Assembly (NCBI RefSeq): GCF_007670255.1 | Contig: NZ_SZVS01000002.1 | Coordinates: forward strand, 434,001-498,000 | Length of the DNA: 64,000 nucleotides | Source of the DNA: Paenarthrobacter nicotinovorans | Lineage (GTDB): Bacteria; Actinomycetota; Actinomycetes; Actinomycetales; Micrococcaceae | Direction of reading: 5' to 3' | In this document: one piece after another, positions 63,895-64,000 of the stretch | Position numbering within the stretch: position 1 is the stretch's first letter | Layout of the letters: the number at the start of each line of letters is the position of its first letter | Position numbers and translations under genes: made by a program | Notes under the pieces: generated by a model | What the model saw: the letters and a program-made list of their open reading frames with translations, nothing else | What the model was told of the DNA's origin: nothing | Database searches by the model: none

Positions 63895-64000
63895 AGCCAC
63901 CCTTTGCGTTTGAAGATGAGGTACATGAGCATTGCCGCACCCACCATGAGGCCAATGGCCATGGGGTAGCCGAAGGTCCAGTGAAGCTCGGGCATGTAGT
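63891..64000 (-). CDS. CorA family magnesium transporter, C-terminal end
   Basis: Only the last 36 or so residues lie in the window. They read [15 protein letters not shown] and end FKRKGWL, the conserved end of CorA: the MPEL block after the GMN motif (outside the window), the second membrane helix and the basic C-terminus. The gene enters from beyond base 64000 and its stop overlaps the zapE start. Confidence 0.85.
   Translation of the reverse strand, partial: YMPELHWTFGYPMAIGLMVGAAMLMYLIFKRKGWL

Overview
The window is chromosomal DNA from a high-G+C actinobacterium, most likely Arthrobacter sensu lato (Micrococcaceae). This is an inference from gene content: trehalose synthesis by treY/treZ, a mycothiol gene (mshA) near inositol-phosphate synthase, GuaB3 beside the guanine nucleotide genes, a CIRCE-controlled groES-groEL pair with a His-rich GroEL tail, an MRF-type ribosome-hibernation factor with a cysteine-free L36, a WXG100-type protein, and many leaderless genes (TANNNT box 6-7 nt before ATG/GTG). 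I see no rRNA, insertion sequence, CRISPR array or phage. The only RNA gene found is tRNA-Ala(CGC).

Layout. 1-5.4 kb: end of glgX, then treY and treZ. 5.5-13.3 kb: aldo/keto reductase, ino1, a double array of 32-bp repeats, fhs, mshA, a GNAT gene and a GH4 glycosidase. 13.3-18.6 kb: PfkB kinase, then the overlapping series alr-tsaE-tsaB-rimI-tsaD (cell-wall D-alanine and tRNA t6A modification). 18.7-21.3 kb: a glutamate-cysteine-ligase-like gene on the minus strand, diverging from a putative Zur-controlled mrf-rpmJ2 pair. 21.3-26 kb: AroE-like dehydrogenase, THUMP-like methyltransferase, groES-groEL. 26-30.5 kb: two tandem OatA-like acyltransferase/SGNH proteins. 30.6-43.2 kb: guaB, an ABC transporter, a three-gene minus-strand WXG100 cluster, guaB3, a glpD with an in-frame amber codon, a PTS IIA protein, surf1, a DUF3817 gene and guaA.

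43.3-52.9 kb: a 1385-residue SF1-helicase-like protein with altered ATPase motifs and a C-terminal nuclease-like domain, a SAF-domain protein, an FmdB zinc ribbon, 5-formyl-THF cyclo-ligase, galU, an acetyltransferase, a membrane protein and an NAD(P)-binding protein. 53-54.5 kb: tRNA-Ala followed by a lower-G+C accessory stretch with one unusual gene. 54.5-64 kb: a DUF3806 gene, an HTH regulator diverging from a DHA2 exporter, DedA, a YciI-domain remnant, padR, an ABC1/UbiB kinase-like gene, a universal stress protein, paired FluC/CrcB fluoride channels, ferritin, zapE and the end of corA.

Most of the window is ordinary core chromosome. The parts most worth a second look are the WXG100 cluster (34.2-36.4 kb), the degenerate helicase/nuclease protein (43.4-47.5 kb), the tRNA-flanked island gene (53.2-54.1 kb), the zinc-responsive mrf-L36 pair, the 32-bp repeat arrays and the interrupted glpD.
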